From assembly GCF_048270095.1 (NCBI RefSeq), contig NZ_JBLWTL010000011.1:14104-78103 (forward strand): a stretch of 64,000 nt of DNA. The letters run 5' to 3'. Both the position numbers and the translations under genes were made by a program. This stretch comes from Maricaulis sp048270095 (GTDB lineage: Bacteria; Pseudomonadota; Alphaproteobacteria; Caulobacterales; Maricaulaceae). Each line of letters begins with the position of its first letter. The stretch's first letter is position 1. The notes below the pieces were generated by a model that did not search any database, had not been told where the DNA came from, and saw only the letters and a program-made list of their open reading frames with translations. Positions 33,841 to 41,498 of this stretch are shown here, piece by piece.

Positions 33841-34584
33841 TTGACCGCACCTGCGCCCCGGATCGAATGGCTCGAACAGACCGGGTCGACCAATGCAGAG
33901 GCTCGCGAGCGCGCCATGGCGGGCGAGCGCGGCCCGGTCTGGATAGCGGCGCAGCGCCAGACAGCCGGCCGTGGCCGGCGCGGCCGCGACTGGCACAGTC
34001 TCGACGGTAATCTGTTCGCCAGCGGCCTCTATGTGTTCGACCGTCCGCCGGGGCAGGCGGCGCAATTATCCTTCATTGCCGCGCTCGCGGTCGCCGCGGT
34101 CTGCGACGCGGCGCTGGGCGATGCCGGACGGACGCGGCTGAAATGGCCCAATGATGTGCTGGTCGATGGCCGCAAGGTCGCCGGCATCCTGCTCGAATCC
34201 GGCGCGGCGCCCGGCGGCGGGCTGTGGCTTGCCATCGGTGTCGGTATCAATCTCGTCGCGGCACCGGACGACACGGAACGGCCGGCGATCAGCCTGGGAC
34301 AGGCCGGAGGCCGGCTGGACCGCGAAGCCGCCCTGGCTGTGCTCGCCGAGGCTTTCGACCGCGAGTTCCAGACGTGGATGCGCGCCGGTTTCGGGGGCGT
34401 GCGCGATCACTGGCTGGCCCGCGCACACGGGCTCGGTGAACGCTGCCTGGTTCGCCTCGCCAATGAGACGCTTGATGGATCTTTCGGCGATCTCGGGCCG
34501 GACGGCGCGCTGCGGCTCGACTTGGCCTCGGGTCAACACAGGTATATCTCCGCAGGCGAAGTGTTTTTCCCGGCGACGGGATAG
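33841..34584 (+). CDS. birA: Biotin--[acetyl-CoA-carboxylase] ligase, without DNA-binding domain
   Basis: BirA attaches biotin to the carrier lysine of acetyl-CoA carboxylase and other carboxylases via biotinyl-AMP. The 247-residue protein contains QTGSTNAEARERA, the biotinyl-AMP loop RQTAGRGRRGRDW, KWPNDVLVDGRKVAGIL and the small C-terminal SH3-like part. It lacks the N-terminal helix-turn-helix of E. coli BirA, so it cannot be the biotin repressor. It uses a TTG start 3 bp after nuoN stops, implying co-transcription with the nuo operon. Confidence 0.93.
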   Translation: MTAPAPRIEWLEQTGSTNAEARERAMAGERGPVWIAAQRQTAGRGRRGRDWHSLDGNLFASGLYVFDRPPGQAAQLSFIAALAVAAVCDAALGDAGRTRLKWPNDVLVDGRKVAGILLESGAAPGGGLWLAIGVGINLVAAPDDTERPAISLGQAGGRLDREAALAVLAEAFDREFQTWMRAGFGGVRDHWLARAHGLGERCLVRLANETLDGSFGDLGPDGALRLDLASGQHRYISAGEVFFPATG

Positions 34585-34595
34585 GAGAGCCAGAC

Positions 34596-35372
34596 ATGCT
34601 GCTCGTGATCGATTGCGGTAATACCAATATCCTGTTCGGCATTCATGATGGTGAGGACTGGCGAGCACAATGGCGCGCCGGCACCGAGAGCACCCGCACG
34701 GCGGATGAGCATGCCGTCTGGCTGTCGCAACTCATGGCGCTGCGCGGCTTCAAATTTTCCGATATCAATGCCTGCGTAATCTCGACCGTGGTGCCGCAAG
34801 CCCTGTTCAATCTGCGCAATCTGGCGCGGCGCTATTGCGAATGCGAGCCGGTTATTGTCGGGGAACCGGGTGTCCGCCTGGATATCGAGGTCCGGCTCGA
34901 CCGCCCGCAGGATGCCGGTGCCGACCGCCTGGTGAATGCGCTCGGCGCCCGCGCCCGCTATTCCGGTGCCCTGATCGTGATCGATAGCGGGACCGCGACG
35001 ACCTTCGATGTCATCGCCGCCGATGGCGCTTTTGAGGGCGGCATTATTGCGCCCGGCATCAACCTGTCCATGCAGGCCCTGCACGGTGCGGCGGCCAAAC
35101 TGCCGCGTGTGGCGATTGCCAAGCCGGACCGCGTTATGGGCAAGGATACGGTCAGCGCCATGCAGTCTGGCGTGTTCTGGGGCTATATCGATCTCATCGA
35201 CGGGCTTGTCGAACGGCTCAGGTGTGAGTATGGCCAACCCATGACGGTGATCGCAACGGGCGGCGTGGTTTCGCTCTTCGACGGCGCGTCCCGGACGATC
35301 GAGCATTACGATCCCGATCTCACCATCCGAGGCCTGCTGGAGGTCTGGAAACTCAATGGCGGTGCCAATTGA
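34596..35372 (+). CDS. coaX: Type III pantothenate kinase
   Basis: CoaX phosphorylates pantothenate, the first step of coenzyme A synthesis. The 258-residue ASKHA-fold kinase has the phosphate motif VIDCGNTNILFGI at residue 4, the GADRLVNALGAR substrate motif (about residue 108), and IDSGTATTFDVI (about 129) and GGIIAPGINLS. AGGAGAG precedes the ATG. The stop overlaps the TTG of rnj. Confidence 0.95.
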   Translation: MLLVIDCGNTNILFGIHDGEDWRAQWRAGTESTRTADEHAVWLSQLMALRGFKFSDINACVISTVVPQALFNLRNLARRYCECEPVIVGEPGVRLDIEVRLDRPQDAGADRLVNALGARARYSGALIVIDSGTATTFDVIAADGAFEGGIIAPGINLSMQALHGAAAKLPRVAIAKPDRVMGKDTVSAMQSGVFWGYIDLIDGLVERLRCEYGQPMTVIATGGVVSLFDGASRTIEHYDPDLTIRGLLEVWKLNGGAN

Positions 35373-37036
35373 CCGATAGCATGTATTTTCTGCCACTGGG
35401 CGGTTCCAACGAAATTGGCATGAACCTCAATCTCTTCGGCTATGGGCCAGAAGAGAATCGCAAATGGATCATCGTCGATTGCGGTGTGACCTTTGGTGAT
35501 CTTTCGACGCCCGGCGTCGATTTGATCATGCCCGATCCGGAATTCATCGCGGAGCGCCGCGGTGATCTCGTCGGTATGGTGCTGACGCACGCCCATGAAG
35601 ACCATATGGGCGCTGTGGCGCATCTCTGGCGCAAGCTGCGCTGCCCGATCTGGGCAACACCCTTTACCGCCTGGCTGGTCCGCGACCGGCTGCGCGAGCA
35701 TGGTCTGCTCGATGCGGTGACCCTGCATGAGGTCGGGCTCGACAGCCGTTTCAATGTCGGCCCGTTCGATTGCCAGATGATCACATTGACCCATTCCATT
35801 CCCGAGCCCAATGGCCTGGCGATCCGTACCCCGGCCGGCCTGGTGCTTCACACGGGTGACTGGAAGATTGATCCTGATCCGCTGATCGGCGAAGCCACCG
35901 ATATCAAGGCCATCACCGCGCTGGGTGAAGAAGGCGTGCTCGCAATGATTTGCGACAGCACGAATGTTTTCTCCGAAGGCGAATCCGGCTCGGAAGCCGA
36001 TGTCCGCGACGAGCTGATCAAGGTGGTCGGCGAGCACAAGGGCAGGGTGGCGATCGCTGCCTTCGCATCCAATGTCGCGCGTCTGCAATCGGCGATCGAG
36101 GCCGCCGAGGCCAATGGCCGCCGTGTCTGTCTGGTCGGCCGCTCCATGCATCGCATGACCGCAGCGGCGAAGGCGGTGGGCATGCTGTCGCACGTCCAGG
36201 ACTTCGTCAGCGAGGAAGAAGCGGTCACCTATCAGAAAAACCGCATCCTCTATCTGTGCACCGGCAGCCAGGGCGAGGAGCGCGCAGCGCTGTCGCGCAT
36301 CGCCGCCGGCAATCACCGCAATGTCACCCTGACCAAGGGCGATACCGTGATCTTCTCCAGCCGGGTGATCCCGGGCAATGAAGTCGGGATTTTCGAGCTG
36401 CAGAACCAGCTGGCCGAAAAAGGCGTCGAAATTATCACTGAGCGCGACCGGCCGATCCATGTTTCCGGCCATCCATGCCGGGGCGAGCTGGCGCAAATGT
36501 ATGCCTGGGCCAAGCCGAGCGTGGCCATCCCGGTGCATGGCGAACGTCGCCATTTGCTTGAGCACGCTGCCTATGCGCGCCAGCTGCAAGTGCCGCACTC
36601 GGTTTCCGTGCGCAATGGCGACATGGTCGAGATCCGCTCCGACGGCACCGCCTCGATCATTGATGAAGCGCCGGCCCGGCGTCTGCATCTCGACGGCAAA
36701 TTCCTCACCCCGTCGGATGCGACCTCGATGCGCGAACGCCGCCGCCTGGCGTCAGCCGGCTATATCGTTGTCGCGCTTGCGGTTGATGCCAAGGGGCGTC
36801 TGATCTCGGGTCCGGATATCAAGCAGGCCGGCCTCGCCGAGAGCGCCGATTTCTCGATTGATGATTTCCTCGATGCGCTTGAAACCTCGGCGGAAGCGTG
36901 TTTCGAAAAACTGCATCCGCGCGTCAAGAAGGACGAGGATCAGGTCGAGGAAGAGATCCGCCGCGCGGTCCGCCGCACGGCCTCGGGCATCTGGGGCAAG
37001 AAGCCGATGGTCGATGTCATGGTTTTGGCGGTCTAG
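35369..37036 (+). CDS. rnj: Ribonuclease J
   Basis: RNase J is a metallo-beta-lactamase-fold nuclease with 5'-3' exonuclease and endonuclease activity in RNA processing and decay. The 555-residue protein has the metal site H74-x-H76-x-D78-H79 (THAHEDHMG), the beta-CASP domain (CDSTNVFSEGESGSE, LCTGSQGEE), and HVSGHPCRGELAQM. The C-terminal domain is complete. TTG at 35369 overlaps the coaX stop by 4 bp; ATG at 35381 is an alternative. Presence of RNase J is usual in alphaproteobacteria. Confidence 0.93.
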   Translation: MTDSMYFLPLGGSNEIGMNLNLFGYGPEENRKWIIVDCGVTFGDLSTPGVDLIMPDPEFIAERRGDLVGMVLTHAHEDHMGAVAHLWRKLRCPIWATPFTAWLVRDRLREHGLLDAVTLHEVGLDSRFNVGPFDCQMITLTHSIPEPNGLAIRTPAGLVLHTGDWKIDPDPLIGEATDIKAITALGEEGVLAMICDSTNVFSEGESGSEADVRDELIKVVGEHKGRVAIAAFASNVARLQSAIEAAEANGRRVCLVGRSMHRMTAAAKAVGMLSHVQDFVSEEEAVTYQKNRILYLCTGSQGEERAALSRIAAGNHRNVTLTKGDTVIFSSRVIPGNEVGIFELQNQLAEKGVEIITERDRPIHVSGHPCRGELAQMYAWAKPSVAIPVHGERRHLLEHAAYARQLQVPHSVSVRNGDMVEIRSDGTASIIDEAPARRLHLDGKFLTPSDATSMRERRRLASAGYIVVALAVDAKGRLISGPDIKQAGLAESADFSIDDFLDALETSAEACFEKLHPRVKKDEDQVEEEIRRAVRRTASGIWGKKPMVDVMVLAV

Positions 37037-37046
37037 GGAGAGCGAA

Positions 37047-37466
37047 ATGAAGGTCGGACGTCTCAATCATGTCGGGGTCGCGGTACCGGATATCGAAGCC
37101 GCCAAGCAGACCTATGCCGATCTCTACGGCGCCACCGAAGCGACCGAGACGCGGGATTTCCCGCATCTCGGTGTTCGCGTTGCTTTCGTGAAGCTGGCCA
37201 ATTCCGAGATTGAATTGCTCGAACCGCTGGGCGCGGAGAGCCCGGTGCACAAATTCCTCGAGCGCAATCCCAGGGGCGGCCAGCACCATCTCTGCTTTGA
37301 AGTGGCCGACATCATCGCCGCGCGCGATGATATGCGGGCCAGGGGCGCGACCGTGCTTGGCACCGGCGAGCCCTATGTCGGCGCCCATGGCGTGCCGGTG
37401 ATCTTCATCCACCCCAAGGATAGCTGCGGCCTGTTGATCGAGTTGATGCAGGAGCCGGCGCGATGA
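37047..37466 (+). CDS. mce: Methylmalonyl-CoA epimerase
   Basis: It interconverts (S)- and (R)-methylmalonyl-CoA in propionyl-CoA catabolism, feeding methylmalonyl-CoA mutase. The 139-residue vicinal-oxygen-chelate protein has two betaalphabetabetabeta modules: metal ligands in LNHVGVAVPD (His) and GQHHLCFEV (His), and catalytic-region ELLEPLG and ELMQ (Glu). AGGGAGAG lies 5 bases before ATG 37047. It overlaps the next gene by 4 bp. No mutase or propionyl-CoA carboxylase gene is in the window. Confidence 0.92.
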   Translation: MKVGRLNHVGVAVPDIEAAKQTYADLYGATEATETRDFPHLGVRVAFVKLANSEIELLEPLGAESPVHKFLERNPRGGQHHLCFEVADIIAARDDMRARGATVLGTGEPYVGAHGVPVIFIHPKDSCGLLIELMQEPAR

Positions 37467-37804
37467 TGAAATGGCTCGCCCGCGGCGCGGTGGCTCTGGC
37501 CGGCCTGCTATGGCTGTCACGTTTCTTCATCCGCGATGGCGGTGTGGGTATCGTCAATGGCGTTGTGGTCTTCACCCTGATCTGGTGGATCCTGCTTTTC
37601 ACCATGCTCCCGATCGGTATCACCAGCCAGCAGGAGGAGGGTGATGTCGTGGCCGGCAGCGAGCCGGGCGCACCCGTCCGCCCCAATCTGGCGAAGAAGC
37701 TGTGGTGGACGACGGCGATCACGTCCGGGCTCTGGATCGTCTATTTCTTCCTGATGCTCAGCGGCGTGCTGGAACAGCTCATCCCGCATGGCGGACGCTG
37801 GTAG
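37463..37804 (+). CDS. DUF1467-type small membrane protein
   Basis: A 113-residue protein with three hydrophobic stretches (about residues 5-20, 28-52, 82-104). The segment VVVFTLIWWILLFTMLPIGITSQ matches the DUF1467 pattern, a family of unknown function found beside mce and proS in alphaproteobacteria. The start overlaps the mce stop (ATGA). The extra N-terminal helix compared with shorter relatives may mean the true start is later (for example near IVNGVV). Confidence 0.7.
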   Translation: MMKWLARGAVALAGLLWLSRFFIRDGGVGIVNGVVVFTLIWWILLFTMLPIGITSQQEEGDVVAGSEPGAPVRPNLAKKLWWTTAITSGLWIVYFFLMLSGVLEQLIPHGGRW

Positions 37805-37902
37805 CCACAGCTTGGAATGCTGCGGGGGCCGGGGCCGCCGCTTGTAATCCACCGCAGACCCGCTCTAATGATATTCAAGCCCTCCGACACGGATACCGAT
37901 TC

Positions 37903-39237
37903 ATGCGCTTGTCCCGATTTTTCCTGCCTGTCCTGAAAGAAACCCCTGCGGACGCCGAGATTATCTCGCATCAGCTGATGCTGCGCGCCGGCATGATCCG
38001 CCAGCAGAGCGCCGGGATCTACACCTGGTTGCCGCTGGGCTGGAAAGTCCTGCAAAAGATCGAGCAGATCGTGCGCGAGGAACAGAACCGCGCCGGCGCC
38101 GTGGAAATGCTGATGCCGACCCTGCAATCGGCCGATCTGTGGCGCGAAAGCGGACGCTATGATGATTACGGCCAGGAGATGCTGCGCATCACCGACCGCA
38201 AGAAGCGCGACATGCTCTACGGGCCGACCAATGAGGAGATGATTACCGACATCTTCCGCAGTTATTGCCGCTCCTACAAGGACGTGCCCAAACTGCTCTA
38301 TCATATCCAGTGGAAATTCCGCGACGAGATCCGGCCGCGTTTCGGTGTCATGCGCGGGCGCGAATTCCTGATGAAGGATACCTATTCCTTCGATACCGAC
38401 GAGGCTGCGGCCCGCAAATCCTATAACCGCATGTTCATCGCCTATCTCAACACCTTCACGCGCCTGGGCCTGAAGGCTGTGCCGATGCGTGCCGATACCG
38501 GCCCGATTGGCGGCGATCTCTCGCATGAATTCATCGTCTTGGCCGAAACCGGCGAGAGCGAGGTTTTCTGCCATGCCGACCTGGTCGAGATGGGCGCGCC
38601 CGGCGCGAGCGTTGATTTTGATGGCGATTTGCAGCCCCTGGTCGATCAGCGCACCGCGCTCTATGCCGCGACCGAGGAAATGCACGACCCCGCCGCCTTC
38701 GCGGAAGTGCCCAAGGACCGGCAATTATCGGCCCGCGGTATCGAGGTCGGCCATATCTTCAATTTCGGCACCAAATATTCCGAGCCGATGAAGGCCAATC
38801 TGACCCATCCCGATGGTCAGGACCGTCCCGTGCATATGGGCTCTTACGGTGTTGGCGTCTCGCGCCTGTTTGGCGCCATCATTGAAGCGCATCACGATGA
38901 GAAGGGCTGTATCTGGCCTGACAGCGTGGCGCCGTTTGATGTCGGCATCATCAATATGCGCGCTGGCGACGAGGCCTGCGATACGGCGTCGGACGCGGCC
39001 TATGCCAGCCTGGTCGCTGCCGGTCTCGACCCGCTCTATGACGACACCGACAACCGCGCCGGGGCGAAATTCGCCACCGCCGATCTGATTGGCCTGCCTT
39101 ACCAGCTCGTGATCGGGCCGCGCGGCCTGAAAGAGGGCAAGGTCGAGGTCAAGATCCGCCGCAGCGGCGAAACCCATGAATTGGCAATCGAGGATGCGGT
39201 GGCGCGCCTGGCAGCACGAGACTTTGCCCATGGCTGA
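37903..39237 (+). CDS. proS: Prolyl-tRNA synthetase, short alphaproteobacterial type
   Basis: A class II aminoacyl-tRNA synthetase charging tRNA-Pro. The 444-residue protein has the N-terminal LMLRAGMIRQQSAGIYTWLPLG, motif 2 (KFRDEIRPRFGVMRGREFLMKDTYSF region), motif 3 near GSYGVGVSRLFGAI, and the anticodon-binding domain at the C-terminus. It lacks the roughly 180-residue INS editing domain found between motifs 2 and 3 in E. coli ProRS, so Ala-tRNA-Pro would need a separate deacylase. In-frame upstream codons to 37702 overlap the DUF1467 gene and are rejected. Confidence 0.95.
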   Translation: MRLSRFFLPVLKETPADAEIISHQLMLRAGMIRQQSAGIYTWLPLGWKVLQKIEQIVREEQNRAGAVEMLMPTLQSADLWRESGRYDDYGQEMLRITDRKKRDMLYGPTNEEMITDIFRSYCRSYKDVPKLLYHIQWKFRDEIRPRFGVMRGREFLMKDTYSFDTDEAAARKSYNRMFIAYLNTFTRLGLKAVPMRADTGPIGGDLSHEFIVLAETGESEVFCHADLVEMGAPGASVDFDGDLQPLVDQRTALYAATEEMHDPAAFAEVPKDRQLSARGIEVGHIFNFGTKYSEPMKANLTHPDGQDRPVHMGSYGVGVSRLFGAIIEAHHDEKGCIWPDSVAPFDVGIINMRAGDEACDTASDAAYASLVAAGLDPLYDDTDNRAGAKFATADLIGLPYQLVIGPRGLKEGKVEVKIRRSGETHELAIEDAVARLAARDFAHG

Positions 39238-40549
39238 AGCCCCGCCGATCGATCCGGGCGGCGCGATGCCGTTCAGCCCGTATGAATTCCAGATCGCGAC
39301 GCGCTATCTGCGCACCAAGCGCAAGAATGGCGGCGTCGCCCTGATCGCCATGATTTCCTTCGCCGGGATCGCGCTGGCGGTGACCGGGCTGATCGCCGTG
39401 ATGTCGATCATGAATGGTTTCCGCAATGAATTGTTCAGCCAGCTGCTGGGATTCCAGCCGCATGTCTTTGTCGATACACGCGAGATCGAGCCCGGCGGGA
39501 TCGACGCGCTCGTTGCCGAGATCGAGGCGATGGCCGGCGTCAAGAGCGCCGACCCGGTCGTGCAGGGTCAGGTGATGGCCTCTACCGATCAATACGAGAC
39601 TTTCCTGCAAGTGCTCTCGATCAGCCCGGAGGATCTGGCCGCGCTGGATGTGGTGAGCAGCGGCGATGATCCGCGCAGCCATACCGGGATCACGCATGGA
39701 TCGATCGAGGAATTTGGTGCGGGCCGCAATGGTGGCGATGTCATCGTGCTGGGCACCGGGGTCGCGCGGCGGCTGAACGTCAATGTCGGTGATTACGTCA
39801 CCTTCCTGACGGCGCGCGGTGCTGCGACCTCCTTCGGCGTCGCACCGCGGCGCAAGGCCTATTATGTGGGGGCATTGCTGGCGGCCGGCGTTTCCACGAT
39901 TGATGACGCGATTGCCTTCATGCCGCTGGAACAGGGCCAGCTCTTCTTCGGGCGCGGTTCCGCTGTCGACATGATCCAGGTCCGGCTCGACGACCCCGAG
40001 CTCGCGGCAAGCTTTGTTGACCCGATCGCGGCGATCATCGGCTCCAATGCGGTCGTCTATGATTACACCCGGCTGGATCCGGCCTTTTACAACGCCCTGC
40101 AATTTGAACGCTCGGCGATGCGCCTGGTGATGACGATTGTCATCGCGATTGCGGCGCTGAATATCATTTCCGGCCTCGTCATGCTGGTGAAGAACAAGAG
40201 CCGCGACATCGCCATCCTGCGCACCATGGGAGCGACCCAGGCCTCGGTCTTGCGGATATTCCTGATCGTTGGCGCCAGTATTGGCATGCTCGGCACGCTG
40301 GCCGGGATTATTCTGGGGATTTTGTTCGTGATCAATGTCGGGCCGATCCAGGATTTCATCACCTGGGTCACCGGCGCCCAGGTCTGGGATCCGAGCGTGT
40401 ATTATCTCTACCGCATTCCCGCCGACCTGGACTGGGGCGAGGTTGCCTTCGTCTCCCTCTTCGGTCTCGCGGTCTCCTTGCTGGTGACGCTGCCGCCGGC
40501 CTGGCGCGCGGCCCGGCTCGATCCTGTCGAGGCGCTGCGCTATGAGTGA
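39230..40549 (+). CDS. lolC: Lipoprotein-releasing ABC transporter permease
   Basis: The Lol transporter extracts outer-membrane lipoproteins from the inner membrane and passes them to LolA. The 439-residue permease has one N-terminal helix (IAMISFAGIALAVTGLIAVMSIM, preceded by YLRTKRKNG), a periplasmic domain of about 220 residues and three C-terminal helices of the FtsX type, ending PAWRAARLDPVEALRYE. It overlaps proS by 8 bp and lolD by 8 bp. Only one permease gene is present, so the complex may be a LolF-like homodimer; the symbol lolC is nominal. Confidence 0.92.
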   Translation: MAEAPPIDPGGAMPFSPYEFQIATRYLRTKRKNGGVALIAMISFAGIALAVTGLIAVMSIMNGFRNELFSQLLGFQPHVFVDTREIEPGGIDALVAEIEAMAGVKSADPVVQGQVMASTDQYETFLQVLSISPEDLAALDVVSSGDDPRSHTGITHGSIEEFGAGRNGGDVIVLGTGVARRLNVNVGDYVTFLTARGAATSFGVAPRRKAYYVGALLAAGVSTIDDAIAFMPLEQGQLFFGRGSAVDMIQVRLDDPELAASFVDPIAAIIGSNAVVYDYTRLDPAFYNALQFERSAMRLVMTIVIAIAALNIISGLVMLVKNKSRDIAILRTMGATQASVLRIFLIVGASIGMLGTLAGIILGILFVINVGPIQDFITWVTGAQVWDPSVYYLYRIPADLDWGEVAFVSLFGLAVSLLVTLPPAWRAARLDPVEALRYE

Positions 40550-41231
40550 GCCGGTTCTGGAATTGCGCGATATCGAGCGCACCTATGTCACTGAGGCCGA
40601 TGAGTTGCACGTCCTGCGCGGCGTCAATCTGGTGATGATGCCCGGCGAAATCGTCGGCCTGGTCGGCCCATCGGGTTCGGGCAAGTCCTCGCTATTGCAC
40701 GCGGCGGGTCTGCTGGAGCGCCCCGATAGCGGCGAGGTGCTGATCGGCGGCGTTCCGACGCGCGACATGCCGGACCGCCTGCGCACGGCTATGCGCCGCC
40801 GCGATGTCGGTTTTGTCTATCAATTCCACCATTTGCTGCCGGAGTTTGATGCGCGGGAGAATATCGTCCTGCCGCAATTGATTGCCGGCGTCTCGCAGCG
40901 CCGTGCCGTCGAGCGGGCGGACCAATTGCTGGCCATGCTCGGCCTGACCGGGCGGGCGGCGCATCAGCCGGCCCAGCTTTCCGGTGGCGAACAGCAGCGC
41001 GTCGCCATTGCCCGTGCGCTGGCCAATTCACCGCGGGTCTTGCTGGCCGATGAGCCGACCGGAAACCTCGATCCGGCGACCTCCTCGACGGTGTTTGAGG
41101 CCTTGCGAAATACGGTGAGAGAGCAGGGCGCCGCGGCCCTGGTGGCGACCCATAATCACGACATCGCCGAGCGCATGGATCGGGTCGTGACCTTCGCCGA
41201 TGGTCAACTCACCGCCTATACCGGCCCCTGA
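40542..41231 (+). CDS. lolD: Lipoprotein-releasing ABC transporter ATP-binding protein
   Basis: LolD powers lipoprotein release by the permease encoded just upstream. The 229-residue ATPase has Walker A GPSGSGKSS, the Q-loop in FVYQFHHLLPEFDARENIVLP (LLPEF is typical of LolD), signature LSGGEQQRVAIARAL, Walker B VLLADEPTGNLD and the H-loop LVATHNHDIAE. It overlaps lolC by 8 bp, so the pair is coupled. Confidence 0.95.
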   Translation: MSEPVLELRDIERTYVTEADELHVLRGVNLVMMPGEIVGLVGPSGSGKSSLLHAAGLLERPDSGEVLIGGVPTRDMPDRLRTAMRRRDVGFVYQFHHLLPEFDARENIVLPQLIAGVSQRRAVERADQLLAMLGLTGRAAHQPAQLSGGEQQRVAIARALANSPRVLLADEPTGNLDPATSSTVFEALRNTVREQGAAALVATHNHDIAERMDRVVTFADGQLTAYTGP

Positions 41232-41268
41232 ATTCTCCTCAACGAAACGGATTTTGTTGGTGTTCCGC

Positions 41269-41274
41269 TTGACG
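41269..41274 (+). promoter_or_regulatory. Possible -35 element before the small SOS-type gene
   Basis: TTGACG, a good match to the alphaproteobacterial -35 consensus, lies 20 bp before the LexA-type box. No clear -10 box is visible at 17 bp spacing, so this is a weak call. Confidence 0.35.
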
Positions 41275-41294
41275 GTCTGCGTTTTTCGTGAAAA

Positions 41295-41309
41295 GAACAA
41301 ACCATGAAC
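41295..41309 (+). promoter_or_regulatory. Candidate LexA (SOS) box, GAAC-N7-GAAC
   Basis: GAAC at 41295-41298 and at 41306-41309 are separated by exactly seven bases, the reverse complement of the GTTC-N7-GTTC direct repeat bound by LexA in alphaproteobacteria. It lies about 21 bp downstream of a TTGACG -35-like element and 21 bp before the start of the 31-codon membrane peptide gene. That position fits repression of that gene, and possibly of dnaE. Confidence 0.7.
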
Positions 41310-41330
41310 ACGCAAACGGAGGGGTTCAAG

Positions 41331-41426
41331 ATGCGTCGTATGGTTCAGGATATCTCGGCGGCCACCGCCATTCTCGGCTTCACCTGGATGATCACCATGT
41401 GGGGATCGGTTCTCGGCTCGGTCTGA
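41331..41426 (+). CDS. 31-residue single-pass membrane peptide, candidate SidA-like SOS division inhibitor
   Basis: A short ORF of 31 codons. ATG 41331 is preceded by a strong ribosome binding site, GGAGGGG, 6 bases upstream. The peptide has a basic start (MRRMVQD) and then one hydrophobic helix (about residues 10-29, including ILGFTWMITMW). Caulobacter SidA is, from memory, a 29-residue LexA-controlled inner-membrane peptide that blocks division through FtsW/FtsN, and its gene lies near dnaE. Here a GAAC-N7-GAAC box lies upstream and dnaE directly downstream (72 bp). Homology to SidA is inferred from size, topology, control and position, not from an alignment. An in-frame ATG at 41304 lies inside the LexA box. 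Confidence 0.65.
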   Translation: MRRMVQDISAATAILGFTWMITMWGSVLGSV

Positions 41427-41498
41427 TCGCGTTAGACTTCAAGATTCGGCGCGCGGGGTGCGCGCCGGTATCTGATCGGGTTGACGGGAGAGGCGGCG

